DNA of 64,000 nt from 38-11 sp964539975 (GTDB lineage: Bacteria; Bacillota; Clostridia; Tissierellales; Dethiosulfatibacteraceae), in contig CAZIKK010000013.1 of NCBI GenBank assembly GCA_964539975.1, positions 1-64,000 on the forward strand. Direction: 5' to 3'. Shown in pieces: positions 33,561 through 42,827 of the stretch (the first letter of the stretch is position 1; every line of letters begins with the position of its first letter). The notes under the pieces are model-generated. The model was not told where the DNA came from. It searched no databases and saw only the letters and a program-made list of their open reading frames with translations. The translations under genes and the position numbers were made by a program.

Positions 33561-35256
33561 TTTCGTCCTCCAAAATCAACGGAATCCACTTTTGGGACCT
33601 TGTGTCAATCATCCCTTTGTCCGTAATCTTTATCTCGGGTGAAACAGGTAGAGATAAAGTAGAAAAAGACATCACCTCATTGGTGTTTCGGTAACCTAAA
33701 TCTATCATGGCTTGTCTCACTTCCTTCAATTGCCTTCCGAGCCGAGGGATCGGTTGTTCGCTGACAATCCCGCCAACCTCCAATGACACTTCAGCCAGGA
33801 TTCCACCGTTTCTTACGACCACATAACCCCCTTTTAACTCCAGCACGCGCTTTTGTGCCAGAAGCATATCTGAAGCATTGGTTCCCATTACCATAAGATT
33901 ATGATGGTCATGAGACCAGGTTGTGGCTATCGCCCCTTTTTCAGTCAATGCATTCACCACAAACCCATAACCCACTTCACCAGTTTTTCCATATCTTTCC
34001 ATTACCAGTATCAATGACAAGTTTGATGTTTCCCAATCCAAGTAGCCATTGACAACAGCCAATTCCTGAGTGATGTGTTGAGTAAATGTTCCTATTTTTT
34101 GTATGCCCATGGCGTTGACTGTCACCGTCTTTCTATCTCCAGCAGGTATTTTAAGGTCATCGAGTTCAAGCACACGACATTTCACAGAATCATAAAAATA
34201 AGCAGGAAATTTTGCGGGTTCAACATTCTCATCCAGTTCATCCAGGGGGTTACCTTTCTTGTAAACTTGGTGAATCTCGAAGGCATCAAGGTTGGATAAA
34301 ACAATGAAATCTGCAATCTTTCCCGGTGCTATCACCCCTCGGTCATCCAGTCTCATGCGTTTGGCAGGCGTATACGTTGCGGCATAGATAGCCTGCTCCA
34401 CAGGCATGCCTGCTTCCATGGCTTTTCTTAAAATCCCATTCAAATGGCCCGTTAACAAATGGTCTGCCATCACATCATCTGTCACCAAGGCAAAAGCATC
34501 CTGAAAAGGATGTTTCAAGAGCATTTGAATGGTCTCTCGGGTGATGGATTTCCCCTGAATCTCTAAAAACATGCCATTGGTGATTTTTTCGTAGATGCTC
34601 TCAGGCGTTTGCTGTGTGTGGTCCGCATCCACTCCTTGAAAAATCAATCGGGATAAATCCAACCCCGAAATTTTTGGACAATGACCTTCAATAGGCATAT
34701 GAGGGGCTTTTGCTTCAACTAGCCGAATAATCTCTTGAGTAGGTGTTGTCTTTGAAGAAATTAAGTCATTGAAATTCATCACTTCTCCTAAGCACACCAC
34801 TTTATCCATGGCTAACATTTCTTCAATTTCCGAAATACCAATACTGCCCCCTGTTGTTTCGATGCTCTCCGAAGTAGCTGGCACCGATGACGGGATCCCA
34901 TAGAAGATATCCAATTGTGTGGTTTGATTCATAAAAGCTTTTATGCCTTCCAACCCAAACACATTGGCGATTTCATGAGGGTCCGCTACCACAGTGGTCA
35001 CCCCATGTTTCAGGGCTTCCCGCGAAAATCTCGTCGGCACTGTCATGGAGCTTTCAATATGCATGTGACAATCAATCAGTCCAGGAACCACAAACATCCC
35101 CGACACATTGATTGTTCGCTTGGCTGTCAATGAGTTTTCTTCTTGGTCAGAAAGATGAAGAAATCTTCCGTCTTTGATGTAAACATCTTTTTGTTGAAAC
35201 GCTCTCAAAAACGTGTTGTACACATTTCCATTTTTGATTCTAAGATCTACCATCAT
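33544..35256 (-). CDS. ade: Adenine deaminase family
   Basis: 570 aa, the usual length for Ade. Metal site DCHMHIESS (H64, H66, E68), ADPHEIANVFG, EGHCPKISG, and the C-terminal Ade domain with TWSHDHHNLMVMG are present. The enzyme turns adenine into hypoxanthine and ammonia. It follows a polyamine-type ABC transporter operon after a stem-loop and precedes a second aminohydrolase. Some homologues act on other substrates, so function is likely but not proven. AAGGAGG precedes the ATG. Confidence 0.85.
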   Translation of the reverse strand: MMVDLRIKNGNVYNTFLRAFQQKDVYIKDGRFLHLSDQEENSLTAKRTINVSGMFVVPGLIDCHMHIESSMTVPTRFSREALKHGVTTVVADPHEIANVFGLEGIKAFMNQTTQLDIFYGIPSSVPATSESIETTGGSIGISEIEEMLAMDKVVCLGEVMNFNDLISSKTTPTQEIIRLVEAKAPHMPIEGHCPKISGLDLSRLIFQGVDADHTQQTPESIYEKITNGMFLEIQGKSITRETIQMLLKHPFQDAFALVTDDVMADHLLTGHLNGILRKAMEAGMPVEQAIYAATYTPAKRMRLDDRGVIAPGKIADFIVLSNLDAFEIHQVYKKGNPLDELDENVEPAKFPAYFYDSVKCRVLELDDLKIPAGDRKTVTVNAMGIQKIGTFTQHITQELAVVNGYLDWETSNLSLILVMERYGKTGEVGYGFVVNALTEKGAIATTWSHDHHNLMVMGTNASDMLLAQKRVLELKGGYVVVRNGGILAEVSLEVGGIVSEQPIPRLGRQLKEVRQAMIDLGYRNTNEVMSFSTLSLPVSPEIKITDKGMIDTRSQKWIPLILEDENETLD

Positions 35257-35278
35257 GTTAAGATCCTCCTTATACGAA

Positions 35279-35306
35279 AGATAGCTTCGAAAATTCGAAG
35301 CTATCT
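35279..35306 (-). other. Perfect stem-loop between binding-protein and adenine deaminase genes
   Basis: 13-base arms AGATAGCTTCGAA / TTCGAAGCTATCT with AA at the centre. Only a short T stretch follows on the minus strand, so it may act as a leaky terminator or mRNA stabiliser. Confidence 0.6.
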
Positions 35307-35320
35307 CAACCTGTTGCTAA

Positions 35321-36382
35321 TTACTGGTTTAAAGTCCTATTCCACTGGTCAATCCATTGTTGCATCAAAGGATTGACAAACTCATAATCCACTGATTTTG
35401 CCTTTTCAGCAATTTCACCATAAGTTTTGTTTTCAGCCGTTTCTCCATCTAGAACCACTTCCCTGTTCACAGGTGCTTCATTCAATGTCACAGCTGTCGT
35501 CGCCTGCAAATCGCCACTCAATCTCCAATCAATGAACTTCAACGCCAAATCCATGTTTTCAGAATTGGCATTCACATCGATTGTGTTAAAGTTTGCATAA
35601 GTTCCTGAATCCGGCACCACGTATTCGACTTGAGGTGCAGCTCCCTGGATCATCGGAATGGCAAAGTCACCTACTATCGCCACGGCAATCTCTCCAGATG
35701 TAAACATATTGGCAAGATCCGAAGATCGCGCATACGTTTTAACCACATTTGGCTCCAGTTCCACCAACGCTTCAAAAGCCGCTGCACCGTCATCTGATTT
35801 GATGTCCACCCCTTTGTAGTCACTGGCTACGTGAACAACAGAAGGTCCAAAAGTGGTAGTGATGTCTGGAATGGAAATCTTACCTTCCAAAATTGGATTC
35901 CACAGGTCAGCCCACTCGGTAATTTCCATGCCTGCCGCTTCCTTGTCATAAATAATGCCCATGCTATTGATGACATAAGGTGGTCCGTACCCTTTCTCCA
36001 CTATCGCCGCCGCACTGTCGATTAATTTATCGCCATTTTCCAATTGGCTGTAGTCAATTTTCGCAAACAATCCTGCTTCATACCCTCTTGCCGCTGTTGA
36101 CTGTGACAATTCAATCACATCTACATTTGAGTTAGGGTTGCTTTCCAATCTTGTGAAGCGTTCTGCAGCTGTTCCAACCTCTGCCACAATTCTTACGTTA
36201 TGAGCCTCTTCAAAAGGTTTGAACACATCACGGGTGATGATGTCATCGCTCAACCCAAATGTGGAAACAACCAACTCTCTAGGTTGGTCTCCTCCTGCTT
36301 CCGGTGCGTCGTTCTGACCACAGCCAACCAGCGAAGTTGCTGCCAACGCCACGATTAATGCCACTACTAAAAACTTTCTCAT
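35321..36382 (-). CDS. Polyamine-type (SBP_bac_8) substrate-binding lipoprotein
   Basis: 353 aa. Lipobox LVGC after a 20-residue signal. The body has PotD-like layout (DVIELSQSTAARGYEAGLFAKIDYS; GPPYVINSMGIIYDKEA; WADLWNPILEGKI). It is the last transporter gene in the order permease, permease, ATPase, binding protein. Family ligands include spermidine, putrescine, thiamine, phosphonates and iron; the following purine-type deaminases suggest an aminated nitrogen compound. GGAGGG precedes the ATG. Confidence 0.85.
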   Translation of the reverse strand: MRKFLVVALIVALAATSLVGCGQNDAPEAGGDQPRELVVSTFGLSDDIITRDVFKPFEEAHNVRIVAEVGTAAERFTRLESNPNSNVDVIELSQSTAARGYEAGLFAKIDYSQLENGDKLIDSAAAIVEKGYGPPYVINSMGIIYDKEAAGMEITEWADLWNPILEGKISIPDITTTFGPSVVHVASDYKGVDIKSDDGAAAFEALVELEPNVVKTYARSSDLANMFTSGEIAVAIVGDFAIPMIQGAAPQVEYVVPDSGTYANFNTIDVNANSENMDLALKFIDWRLSGDLQATTAVTLNEAPVNREVVLDGETAENKTYGEIAEKAKSVDYEFVNPLMQQWIDQWNRTLNQ

Positions 36383-36399
36383 TTAATTCCCTCCATAAT

Positions 36400-37440
36400 T
36401 TATACTAATACTATTTTTTGTTCCGGTAGATAAAGTGTCACTTTCTCTCCGGATTGATGCACTTTGTCACATGGTCCTGTCGCCACCATTTTTCCTAATG
36501 ATGTTTCCACATCATATTGGTAACTATTTCCCAAGAAGGTTCGAACCAATACTTGTCCCTGGATTTCATTATTTCTCGATTCACCATTTGTTGGTGTGAT
36601 CTTAATATCTGAAGGGCGAATGGTCGCCAATGTGCCTTCTTCATCTCCTTGCTTGACCACCTGGAATGCGTTGCCATTTTCTGCCAAATAATGGTTATCT
36701 GATGTTTTGGTCAGTGGTATGAAATTCTCAAACCCAATGAATCTAGCTACAAACTCTGTTCTCGGACGGTTATAGATGTTTTCAGGCGTGTCATATTGCT
36801 CGATTTCTCCACCATTCATTACCGCTACTTTATCAGATATAGAAAAGCATTCCTCTTGATCATGCGTAACAAACACCGTGGTGATCCCTAGTTTTTTTTG
36901 GATGCTTTTTATTTCTGTTCTCATATTGACTCTAAGCTTTGCATCAAGGTTACTCAACGGTTCGTCCAATAACAGTAGTTTTGGCTGAATCACCAACGCT
37001 CTAGACAAGGCTACTCTTTGACGTTGACCACCTGAAAGCTGTTTGGGATATCTGTTTCCGTAAGGCGTCAAATCCGTAATTTCCAACACTTCTTTTATAC
37101 GGGCTTCAATGGTTGATTTATCCAGCTTTCTCAATTTCAACCCAAAAGCCACATTTTCAAATACGGTTAAATGGGGAAACAAGGCGTAACTTTGAAAAAC
37201 CATTCCAAAATTTCTCTTGTGCACAGGTATCTTGGTCATATCGCGACCGTCTACCATCAACTTTCCACCCACTGTGTCAATCAACCCTGCAATCACACGC
37301 AAAGTTGTGGTTTTACCGCATCCACTTGGTCCTAAAAGAGAAACCAATTCTCCCTTTTCCATGGCAATATTCAATTGATCCAATACATTTGTTTTTCCGT
37401 CATAACTGACACATATGTCCGTTAAATTCACAAACGACAT
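36400..37440 (-). CDS. Polyamine-type ABC transporter ATPase (PotA-like)
   Basis: 346 aa. Walker A GPSGCGKT, signature LSGGQRQR, Walker B LLLLDEPLSNLD and a C-terminal TOBE domain (about 265-346, IRPSDIKI). AGGAGG lies just before the ATG at 37440, so a 16-codon longer frame is rejected. It energises the permeases at 37451-39059. Confidence 0.9.
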   Translation of the reverse strand: MSFVNLTDICVSYDGKTNVLDQLNIAMEKGELVSLLGPSGCGKTTTLRVIAGLIDTVGGKLMVDGRDMTKIPVHKRNFGMVFQSYALFPHLTVFENVAFGLKLRKLDKSTIEARIKEVLEITDLTPYGNRYPKQLSGGQRQRVALSRALVIQPKLLLLDEPLSNLDAKLRVNMRTEIKSIQKKLGITTVFVTHDQEECFSISDKVAVMNGGEIEQYDTPENIYNRPRTEFVARFIGFENFIPLTKTSDNHYLAENGNAFQVVKQGDEEGTLATIRPSDIKITPTNGESRNNEIQGQVLVRTFLGNSYQYDVETSLGKMVATGPCDKVHQSGEKVTLYLPEQKIVLV

Positions 37441-37450
37441 GCTATTCCTC

Positions 37451-38233
37451 CTATTTCGAAACAGATGACAAGCCAATTGTCTTTTCAATCAGCAACATCA
37501 ACACAATGGTTCCAATCATTAATAAAACCGACACCGCCGAAACGGTTGGGTCATAATAGTACTCCATGTAATTCAAAATCGCCGTCGGCAAGGTTCGTAC
37601 TCCTGGTCCCGATAAAAACATGGAAACCGGTATGTTGTTGAACGAATTAATAAAAGCCAACATGAATGAAGCAAAAATACCAGAAGTAATATTTGGCAAA
37701 ACGATTTTGAAAAACGCCTTGATTTTACTGCAGCCCAATGTCCATGCCACTTCTTCCACCGAAAAATCAAACTGTTCCAAACTAGATCCAATCACACGTA
37801 TCGCGTAAGGCAAAGAGATTAAAAAATGGCCAAACAATAAGCCTTGAAACACCGGAATCCTTAAACTGATCACTAGAAATTGAAACAGTGAATAACCCAC
37901 TACGATCCCTGGCACAACAGTAGGTGACAAGAAGAAGCCCTTGATCAGTTTTTTACCTCGCACACTATGTCTTGACAAGGCATAAGCTGCCGGTATTCCC
38001 ACCAATAGTGCCAATACTGTAGCGATCATGGAAATTTGAAAACTAACCTTGAACGATGCCGTAAACGTCTCTGATTGAAACACATTCTGGTACCATTTTA
38101 AAGTAAATCCCGATATGGGAAATGTAATGGTGCTGCCTTCTCCAAAAGAGGTGATGACGATAATCAGCAACGGAATGAACAAAAAGGCAAATACCAATCC
38201 TGAAATTATCGTCAATCCTATGTTTTTACGCAT
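37451..38233 (-). CDS. Polyamine-type ABC transporter permease (PotC-like)
   Basis: 260 aa, six helices, with the ATPase-contact loop VEEVAWTLGCSKIKAFFKIVLPN. The start overlaps the PotB-like gene by 8 bases. Confidence 0.9.
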   Translation of the reverse strand: MRKNIGLTIISGLVFAFLFIPLLIIVITSFGEGSTITFPISGFTLKWYQNVFQSETFTASFKVSFQISMIATVLALLVGIPAAYALSRHSVRGKKLIKGFFLSPTVVPGIVVGYSLFQFLVISLRIPVFQGLLFGHFLISLPYAIRVIGSSLEQFDFSVEEVAWTLGCSKIKAFFKIVLPNITSGIFASFMLAFINSFNNIPVSMFLSGPGVRTLPTAILNYMEYYYDPTVSAVSVLLMIGTIVLMLLIEKTIGLSSVSK

Positions 38234-39059
38234 CTTGCCCCTCCCTTCGGTCCAGTTTTTCAGCCACTTTATTCATCCCTTTCATGACAATGAAAGTGGT
38301 CACTACCATGATAGCGGCGATGACACTTGCTCCTGTCCAATCTCCAACAGACATAGCTCTTTGATAAATAAAAGTTGACATCATCATATTGCGATTTCCA
38401 CCAAGGAGTTGAGGCGTGGTATAAGCGGTCAACGATCCAGTAAACACCAAAACACTTCCTACAATAATTCCTGGCACACTCAGTGGCAATATCACTTTCA
38501 CAAAAGCAATCAATTTATTGGCTCCTAAAGTCTCAGCCGCCTCTACAATATCGGTTTCTATGTTTTCCATCACTCCAACCAACGTGATGATCATGATCGG
38601 CAGGAACAAATAAATGGTGCCCACTAAGATGGAAAACTCTGTATAAAGGAGTGTCAAAGGTTGTTGAAGAATGCCCGTACTCGTTAAAAACGTGTTGATG
38701 ACACCTGTTCTTCCTAGAATTACAATCCACGCAAAGCTTCTCACCACAGGATTTGTCAAAAGTGGAAACATGGACAACGCCATCAATATACTCTTCCATG
38801 CTTTACCGCACCTTGAAATGAAATAAGCGGTGGGAACTCCTAATACAATTGAAATCAATGCTGCAATTACCGATATTTTTAAGGTTCTTACGAATATTCT
38901 CATGTTGTATTCGTCTTGAAAAAAATTAATGTAATGGTCGAATGACAATTGCCCATCAAATATTGTCGGAAGAAAAATCCTGGCCAAAGGCAGTGCCAAA
39001 AAAAGGACAAGCAACACCAATCCTGGTGTTAGCAACATCCATGGGAGTTTTTTACCCAT
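38226..39059 (-). CDS. Polyamine-type ABC transporter permease (PotB-like)
   Basis: 277 aa, six helices, with EAAETLGANKLIAFVKVILPL as the ATPase-contact loop. First gene of the transporter/deaminase operon, behind the promoter at 39112-39141. AGGAGGG precedes the ATG. Confidence 0.9.
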   Translation of the reverse strand: MGKKLPWMLLTPGLVLLVLFLALPLARIFLPTIFDGQLSFDHYINFFQDEYNMRIFVRTLKISVIAALISIVLGVPTAYFISRCGKAWKSILMALSMFPLLTNPVVRSFAWIVILGRTGVINTFLTSTGILQQPLTLLYTEFSILVGTIYLFLPIMIITLVGVMENIETDIVEAAETLGANKLIAFVKVILPLSVPGIIVGSVLVFTGSLTAYTTPQLLGGNRNMMMSTFIYQRAMSVGDWTGASVIAAIMVVTTFIVMKGMNKVAEKLDRREGQDA

Positions 39060-39111
39060 TAGTACCCTCCTGTTAATTGGTTCCGTTCATTCACAATCAT
39101 ACAAAATCTTA

Positions 39112-39141
39112 TATATAGTACCATACTTTCTAAAAAATCAA
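39112..39141 (-). promoter_or_regulatory. Sigma-A promoter of the PotBCAD-type/deaminase operon
   Basis: Minus strand TTGATT - 18 bases - TATATA, 53 bases upstream of the PotB-like start. Spacing is one base above optimum. Confidence 0.5.
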
Positions 39142-39192
39142 AACACAAATATTGTTATATTTTTTTAATTTTTTGTTCACCTTTTGGTCGTT

Positions 39193-39517
39193 TCACTCAA
39201 CACAGGCTAGTTTCTTAAGTCGATCAACCTGTTCGCCTTTCCCTAACACAATCATGACATCGCCTTCATTAAGAATTTCGTCCGATTTGGGATTGAACGC
39301 CAACTGGTCTGTACGAACTCTTTTGATTGCCAAAACAATCAGTCCTGTTCTCTCCGGTATTTTCACGTCTTTTAGTCTTTTTCCATTCATTTCTGAATTT
39401 GAACCGATACGCACTTCTTCCACCAATCTCGTTGGGAGAGAGGGTATTGTTGGCCCCTGCTTTTTTCAGCTTGTTGTGAGCATTTTTTTCAATGGCTTTT
39501 GCAGTAAGGTTTGTCTT
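39193..39517 (-). pseudogene. Relic of a TrkA/KTN-type potassium channel or uptake protein
   Basis: Two pieces of one protein in different frames. The 5' piece (39517 to about 39425) reads AKAIEKNAHNKLKKAGANN followed by TLSPNEIGGR, the end of a KTN (TrkA-N) domain. The 3' piece (about 39430-39193) encodes a complete TrkA-C domain (VEEVRIGS... GDVMIVLGKGEQVDRL). The roughly 30 residues that normally join them are missing and the frame changes at 39415-39430. The membrane and Rossmann parts are gone. The last codons and stop of the upstream flavodoxin-like gene are read out of the 5' end of the relic. A TTG-start frame for TrkA-C alone exists but has no ribosome site. Confidence 0.7.
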
Positions 39518-40154
39518 TTAATCGTTTGTGCGTCCCGAGTTTTTTTGCATGTTGAACCCAGTTTCGATTGCCTAGGATCATGTAAAGACGCGTGGGAGCC
39601 AATTGGACCTCTATGGTTTCTGTCGATCCTTCTTGTTCTGTGTTGAAGAATCGCTCCGCAAAGTTCTTGCTTTTCTCAACTAAGAAAGATGCCATTTTCC
39701 CCATCTCTGCTAAAGGCTTGCCAGAGATCGTGCCTCCTCCTCCTACTGACAGCGCTCCCCGCCAATTCAGACCAGACACTCTTGCAAATTCTCGGCAAAT
39801 CTGAATGCTATGCCTGTTATGCAAAGGTTCTGGAAAGCCACAGTTGACCATCACACCAAAATCTCTTGTTTTGGTATCATCCCTATTTTCATGGCAAGTC
39901 ATCAATGTTTGAATCACATGAGCTGGCAAACTATCCACATAAACTGGGTATGCCAACAAAATGGCATCCGCACGATTCCATGCCTGAATTAACTCATCTG
40001 GATTTTCCCTAATCGTCTTAAGCACCTGCATGCTCTCGATCACACACCCCTGAGATTCAGTCAAATTCTTTGCCACTTGCTCTCCTAACGAAAGAGAAGT
40101 GCTTCTTTTGCTCTTTGGACTCCCTACCAATAATAACACTCTTTTCTCTCTCAT
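39489..40154 (-). CDS. Flavodoxin-fold NAD(P)H-dependent oxidoreductase
   Basis: 221 aa. LLLVGSPKSKRSTSLSLGEQV is an FMN-phosphate loop and AILLAYPVYVDSLPAHVI the second flavin loop of the NADPH-dependent FMN reductase superfamily. VGGGGTISG lies near the flavin ring site. It overlaps the preceding flavoprotein gene by 4 bases. The last about nine codons come from the KTN relic, so the C terminus is probably a chance extension. Electron acceptor unknown. Confidence 0.75.
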   Translation of the reverse strand: MREKRVLLLVGSPKSKRSTSLSLGEQVAKNLTESQGCVIESMQVLKTIRENPDELIQAWNRADAILLAYPVYVDSLPAHVIQTLMTCHENRDDTKTRDFGVMVNCGFPEPLHNRHSIQICREFARVSGLNWRGALSVGGGGTISGKPLAEMGKMASFLVEKSKNFAERFFNTEQEGSTETIEVQLAPTRLYMILGNRNWVQHAKKLGTHKRLKDKPYCKSH

Positions 40155-40717
40155 CGTCTTGCCTCCAAAAATTTCATGCTTCTGTCCACAAAATCCCGGG
40201 CATTCTCAGTCTCCGGCCTCCAAATATGGCCTTCAAACAAATTGTGCCAATTCAATTCATTGCGTTTTGCCAAAGCCTCAAATAAATGCTCCCCTTCATC
40301 CTTTTTCTTTTTTGATATCCCCACCATCCAGACTGGAGGGTACCCATCATAACGTGGGCTATGATGTACCTCTCCTTTTTTCTTAACAAAAAACGGCATC
40401 AGCAAAGGAATGATTCGATCCAACATCTTCTTCATCTCTGGCGAATAACCTCCAAAAATCACTGGGGAAACACCTATCACCAACTGGCTGTTAATTATCT
40501 CCTCCGCCAGATCGCTTCCCTTGTCATCATAAATACAAAGACCTGGCGTTTTCGTCCAACAATTAAAACAGCCTATGCATGATTGGATCTCTTCTTGTTT
40601 TAAAATCACCCAATTAACCTGATAACCTTGTTCTTCTAATCCTTCCACCCATGCTTCTTTCAATGTTTCGTTCTCTTTGTCGTTGTCAATGGTTCCATCT
40701 AAAATCAATGCCTTCAT
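40151..40717 (-). CDS. Iron-sulfur flavoprotein / NADPH-FMN reductase family protein
   Basis: 188 aa. Flavodoxin-like fold beginning MKALILDGT, with a cysteine set CIGCFNCWTKTPGLC at about residues 47-61, as in the NAD(P)H-dependent oxidoreductases that may carry an Fe-S centre. VIGVSPVIFGGYSPEMKKMLDR is the flavin loop. It is translationally coupled to the second flavoprotein. Likely a small electron-transfer or quinone/nitro reductase pair. Confidence 0.75.
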   Translation of the reverse strand: MKALILDGTIDNDKENETLKEAWVEGLEEQGYQVNWVILKQEEIQSCIGCFNCWTKTPGLCIYDDKGSDLAEEIINSQLVIGVSPVIFGGYSPEMKKMLDRIIPLLMPFFVKKKGEVHHSPRYDGYPPVWMVGISKKKKDEGEHLFEALAKRNELNWHNLFEGHIWRPETENARDFVDRSMKFLEARR

Positions 40718-40750
40718 GCTTTTCTCCCTGTTTACTTTTTGGTTATACTT

Positions 40751-40779
40751 ATCTTATCACTTCACCCGTTGTTTTCCAA
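40751..40779 (-). promoter_or_regulatory. Sigma-A promoter of the flavoprotein pair
   Basis: Minus strand TTGGAA - 17 bases - TAAGAT, 34 bases upstream of the ATG at 40717. Confidence 0.45.
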
Positions 40780-40841
40780 TAAAAAGAGAACACTCACCTC
40801 TGTTAAATCAACCGTGCATGTGTTTTGATTTTATTTTATGA

Positions 40842-40870
40842 TTGAGTCTTTTTGATTCTAGTGTTAGAAT
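40842..40870 (+). promoter_or_regulatory. Sigma-A promoter of the IclR-family gene
   Basis: TTGAGT - 17 bases - TAGAAT, 36 bases upstream of the ATG at 40906. Confidence 0.65.
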
Positions 40871-40905
40871 GAAAACAATTCAAAGAAGTTATAAAAGGTG
40901 ATTAA

Positions 40906-41661
40906 ATGGATAAATCATACAGCTCAACCATCGACAATGCCATGCAACTGTTGAAAGTCTTGTCTGACAGTCCTTATCAGTACAAAATCAGCGAACTAGA
41001 AAAAGCTCTAGGCATTAGCCGGACAAGCATCAACCGTATATTGTTAACTCTTGAAAGAAATAAAATGGTGATCCGCAATCCTTCCACTAAAAAATATAAA
41101 ATCGGACCCCTCGCCTATCATCTAGGCAATGTCTATTTGGATAATGGCAATTACGAGAGCCGCGTGTTAGATATTCTTGAAGAACTCAGCGATCAATTGA
41201 AGGCATCCACCGGTTTAGCCAAGCGCGACGGAGACGATGTGATTTCCATTTTTTCGGTCGAAAATTACAAACCGATCAAAATCAACTATGTGCCTGGCAC
41301 TTTTTTTCCTATGAACCGCGGTAGCTATGGCAAGTGTCTCATGGCTTATCATGATCCAAATCGTATCAAAAAGCTCTTGAAAGGAAAAACCTTCGAGAAA
41401 ATATGCGAAAACACCATCACCGATCCCAAAGAATTGCTTCTGGAATACGCGCGTATTCGCCAACAAGGCTACGTCATCAGCGTGGACGAAGTTTTTCCTC
41501 TGGCCGTGGGTGTCGGCATCCCCATTTTCAGCAACGATGGCACAGTGCGTCATTGTGTGGCGGCATCCTTTATAAAAGATGCCCATTACCTAGAGAAAAT
41601 CGAGCAGGCCAAAAAGACCCTTTTCCAATATCGAGATGAGTTGAATCACCTTATTCCTTAA
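40906..41661 (+). CDS. IclR-family transcriptional regulator
   Basis: 251 aa. Winged HTH at 8-65 (KISELEKALGISRTSINRIL) and a C-terminal effector domain 80-250 (MNRGSYGKCLMAY; QQGYVISVDEVFPLAVGVGIPIF). IclR proteins bind small organic acids or amino acid derivatives and usually control neighbouring catabolic genes. It precedes the peptide-use operon on the same strand, separated by a terminator and a new promoter, so that operon is the probable target. Confidence 0.9.
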   Translation: MDKSYSSTIDNAMQLLKVLSDSPYQYKISELEKALGISRTSINRILLTLERNKMVIRNPSTKKYKIGPLAYHLGNVYLDNGNYESRVLDILEELSDQLKASTGLAKRDGDDVISIFSVENYKPIKINYVPGTFFPMNRGSYGKCLMAYHDPNRIKKLLKGKTFEKICENTITDPKELLLEYARIRQQGYVISVDEVFPLAVGVGIPIFSNDGTVRHCVAASFIKDAHYLEKIEQAKKTLFQYRDELNHLIP

Positions 41662-41709
41662 TCTGATATCCTGTGCTTGTTCTGTCCATGACATGCATGA
41701 ACATACCGA

Positions 41710-41741
41710 TCTGTATAATCATACTATACAGATTTTTTTTA
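41710..41741 (+). terminator. Intrinsic terminator after the IclR gene
   Basis: ATCTGTATA (41710-41718) pairs with TATACAGAT (41726-41734), followed by a run of T. The stem is AT-rich, so it may be partial. Confidence 0.65.
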
Positions 41742-41742
41742 T

Positions 41743-41770
41743 TGATCCGTCTCGAAAAAAATGTTATAAT
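41743..41770 (+). promoter_or_regulatory. Promoter of the peptide-use operon
   Basis: TTGATC - 16 bases - TATAAT with an extended TG motif; 50 bases upstream of the ATG at 41820. Confidence 0.7.
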
Positions 41771-41819
41771 GAACTATATACGCATACTATGTCCGTTTAT
41801 CGGTTATTGGAGGTGTAGA

Positions 41820-42770
41820 ATGATCAAACCGACCATTCTCAAAAAAGGAGACACCATTGGCGTCATCTCACCCGCTAGTCCATCTTACAATAGAAGTGAT
41901 GTGACAAGAGGTGTTGAGACGTTGAAATCATGGGGGTACAAAGTCAAACTGTCTAAAAATCTGAACAAACGTAAAGGGTTCATTGCCGGAACAGACGAAG
42001 AGCGCGCGGAAGATCTTAACGATATGTTTGCCAGAAAAGATATTGACGCCATCTTTGTTACACAAGGAGGTTATGGATCTGCTCGAATGCTCAAGTACAT
42101 TGATTTTGATATCATCCAACAAAACCCCAAAGTCTTTGTGGGGTTTAGCGATATCACGTCGCTTCATTTGGCTATTTACAAACAAACAGGCTTAACCACT
42201 TTTCACGGACCAGGCATGTCTCGTTTCAACCCGGAAGAATTGACAGACTATACCAAAAAGCAATTGTTTAAAGCCGTTACTTCACCCGACCCCATTGGCG
42301 AGATCTCTTTGGCAGATGAGAAAAAATGGATCAATACCTTGCATTCAGGTGTCTGTGAAGCTCCTATCACAGGAGGTAACTTAACGTTGATCTGTGCAAC
42401 CCTAGGAACGCCCTACGAAATCGACACAAAAGGTAAAATTCTCTTTATAGAAGAATTAGAAACTGAGCCTTGGATCATCGACCATATGCTGACCCATTTA
42501 TCCAATGCGGGAAAATTCGACGAAGTAGCAGGCGTGGTGATTGGAGAATGCTTGCATTGTACGCCCCGTTTGCATCAACCCGGTTATTATGTTGACACAA
42601 GCCTTGAAGATGTTTTATTCGAATTTATCCGACCTTTCAAAATACCCGCAATACACGGATTGCCCATTGGTCATACAAAAGACATGGCCACTTTGCCTAT
42701 GGGAGCCAAGGCACGACTAGACGCTGGCAAAAAAAGCTTCACCATCTTGACATCATGCGTCACTACCTAA
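41820..42770 (+). CDS. S66 family peptidase (LD-carboxypeptidase / MccF-like)
   Basis: 316 aa. The family catalytic triad is visible: Ser in VGFSDITSL (S110), Glu in FIEELETEPW (E211 or E212) and His in LPIGHTKDM (H285), spaced as in known LdcA proteins. Members trim muropeptides between L- and D-residues or inactivate microcin-like conjugates. There is no signal peptide, so it is cytoplasmic and would act on an imported compound. GGAGGTG precedes the ATG at 41820. It heads an operon with a Dpp-type transporter and three M20 peptidases. Confidence 0.85.
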   Translation: MIKPTILKKGDTIGVISPASPSYNRSDVTRGVETLKSWGYKVKLSKNLNKRKGFIAGTDEERAEDLNDMFARKDIDAIFVTQGGYGSARMLKYIDFDIIQQNPKVFVGFSDITSLHLAIYKQTGLTTFHGPGMSRFNPEELTDYTKKQLFKAVTSPDPIGEISLADEKKWINTLHSGVCEAPITGGNLTLICATLGTPYEIDTKGKILFIEELETEPWIIDHMLTHLSNAGKFDEVAGVVIGECLHCTPRLHQPGYYVDTSLEDVLFEFIRPFKIPAIHGLPIGHTKDMATLPMGAKARLDAGKKSFTILTSCVTT

Positions 42771-42827
42771 CAAATGTTATCATCGAAACATACTATTCAC
42801 ATACCATTAAATTTATGGAGGGAACTT

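Noticed and set aside
39193..39426. Stand-alone 77-residue TrkA-C protein
   Set aside because: Starts only at TTG without a ribosome site and has KTN-domain codons in another frame directly upstream, so it is part of a broken gene.
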